Positions 5,495 through 5,699 of a DNA stretch of 5,699 nucleotides are shown here, one piece after another. Below the pieces are notes generated by a model that ran no database searches, was not told the DNA's origin, and saw nothing but the letters and a program-made list of their open reading frames with translations. The stretch is from JAXDJJ01 sp034665745 (GTDB lineage: Bacteria > Actinomycetota > CADDZG01 > WHSQ01). The stretch spans positions 1-5,699 of the forward strand of contig JAXDJJ010000040.1 of NCBI GenBank assembly GCA_034665745.1. Reading direction: 5' to 3'. Made by a program: the position numbers and the translations under genes. Within the stretch, counting starts at the first letter, position 1. The number at the start of each line of letters is the position of its first letter.

Positions 5495-5500
5495 ATGCTA
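5495..5500 (-). promoter_or_regulatory. Putative -10 box of a leaderless dedA promoter
   Basis: Read on the minus strand the hexamer is TAGCAT, fitting the TANNNT pattern. It lies eight bases before the dedA ATG at 5486, the same distance as for the OB-fold gene. No Shine-Dalgarno precedes the ATG, since the intervening bases are CCGGCCCC. Both facts favour a leaderless transcript. No clear -35 box is visible. Confidence 0.42.
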
Positions 5501-5524
5501 CGTTCTCGTACCCGACACAGGGCC

Positions 5525-5538
5525 TATATATAAGGAGA
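5525..5538 (+). promoter_or_regulatory. AT-rich box and ribosome binding site upstream of topA
   Basis: AAGGAG at 5532-5537 lies four bases before GTG 5542 and is the strongest and best-placed Shine-Dalgarno in the window, fixing the topA start. It is joined directly to TATATATA (5525-5532), a rare AT run in this GC-rich sequence that resembles a -10 box. If that run were the -10, transcription would start near 5537 and remove the Shine-Dalgarno. The real promoter is therefore more likely further upstream, or the AT run keeps the ribosome site unstructured. Confidence 0.7.
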
Positions 5539-5541
5539 CGC

Positions 5542-5699
5542 GTGCCTAAACCCCTCGTGATCGTCGAGTCGCCTGCCAAGGCGAAGACGATCGGGAAGAT
5601 CCTCGGCAAGGACTTCACCGTCGAGTCCTCTATCGGTCATATCCGTGACCTGCCGGCGAGCGCGGCCGAGATCCCTGCTGCCTACAAGGCTTTCGCGTG
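5542..5699 (+). CDS. topA: DNA topoisomerase I, N-terminal end (partial)
   Basis: Fifty-two codons are visible from GTG 5542, and the frame runs off the window. The N-terminus carries the Toprim opening motif LVIVESPAKAKTIGKIL (5-21), where E9 corresponds to the catalytic glutamate of bacterial type IA topoisomerases. It is followed by SSIGHIRDLP (29-38), also highly conserved. The enzyme relaxes negatively supercoiled DNA by single-strand cleavage through an active-site tyrosine, which lies beyond the window. The start is well supported by AAGGAG four bases upstream and by the Toprim strand beginning at residue 5. The gene is transcribed divergently from dedA across a 55-base gap (5487-5541). 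Confidence 0.95.
   Translation, partial: MPKPLVIVESPAKAKTIGKILGKDFTVESSIGHIRDLPASAAEIPAAYKAFA

Noticed and set aside
5487..5618. N-terminal extension of the DedA protein by 44 residues
   Set aside because: It would run antisense through the first codons of topA and across the divergent promoter gap, and family length and motifs fit the start at 5486.

Overview
The window is a compact, high-GC stretch with seven complete or near-complete reading frames and almost no spare DNA. Gene content points to an actinobacterium (Actinomycetota). The evidence is a CeoB/CeoC-type pair of TrkA (RCK) proteins, a small actinobacterial OB-fold protein, and a KimA-like APC permease, a set also found together near Rv2690c-Rv2694c in Mycobacterium tuberculosis (from memory). 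A membrane pyrophosphatase and several GTG starts fit too. I cannot name a genus; a deep-branching class is possible. Two starts look leaderless, which is common in this phylum.

Layout. Bases 1-209 hold the 3' end of a membrane H+-pyrophosphatase gene (hppA), closed by a strong GC-hairpin/U-tract terminator at 225-257. On the minus strand, 2917-255 is a two-gene operon: an OB-fold protein followed, with an ATGA overlap, by a KimA-like permease of 762 residues. From a 67-base divergent gap, a plus-strand operon runs 2985-4875: ceoB, ceoC (GTGA overlap) and a soluble HD-domain hydrolase (TAGTG overlap). Next, 5486-4872 on the minus strand is a DedA-family membrane protein whose stop codon interlocks with that of the HD gene in one CTAG. 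Finally, topA (DNA topoisomerase I) starts at 5542 and runs off the end.

How the genes may work together. The centre looks like a potassium-homeostasis locus. It has a K+/H+-symporter-like permease, two cytoplasmic RCK subunits that normally gate K+ transporters by binding nucleotides, and an HD phosphohydrolase translated in tandem with them. No TrkH/KtrB pore gene is visible. The permease is therefore the local candidate partner, which is inference. The permease also carries a duplicated cytoplasmic alpha/beta domain (about residues 480-601 and 620-747), the most striking structural feature here. The flanking hppA, dedA and topA genes are housekeeping or membrane-homeostasis genes.

There is no stretch over 300 bases without a gene, and I see no tRNA, rRNA, CRISPR array, insertion sequence or phage gene.
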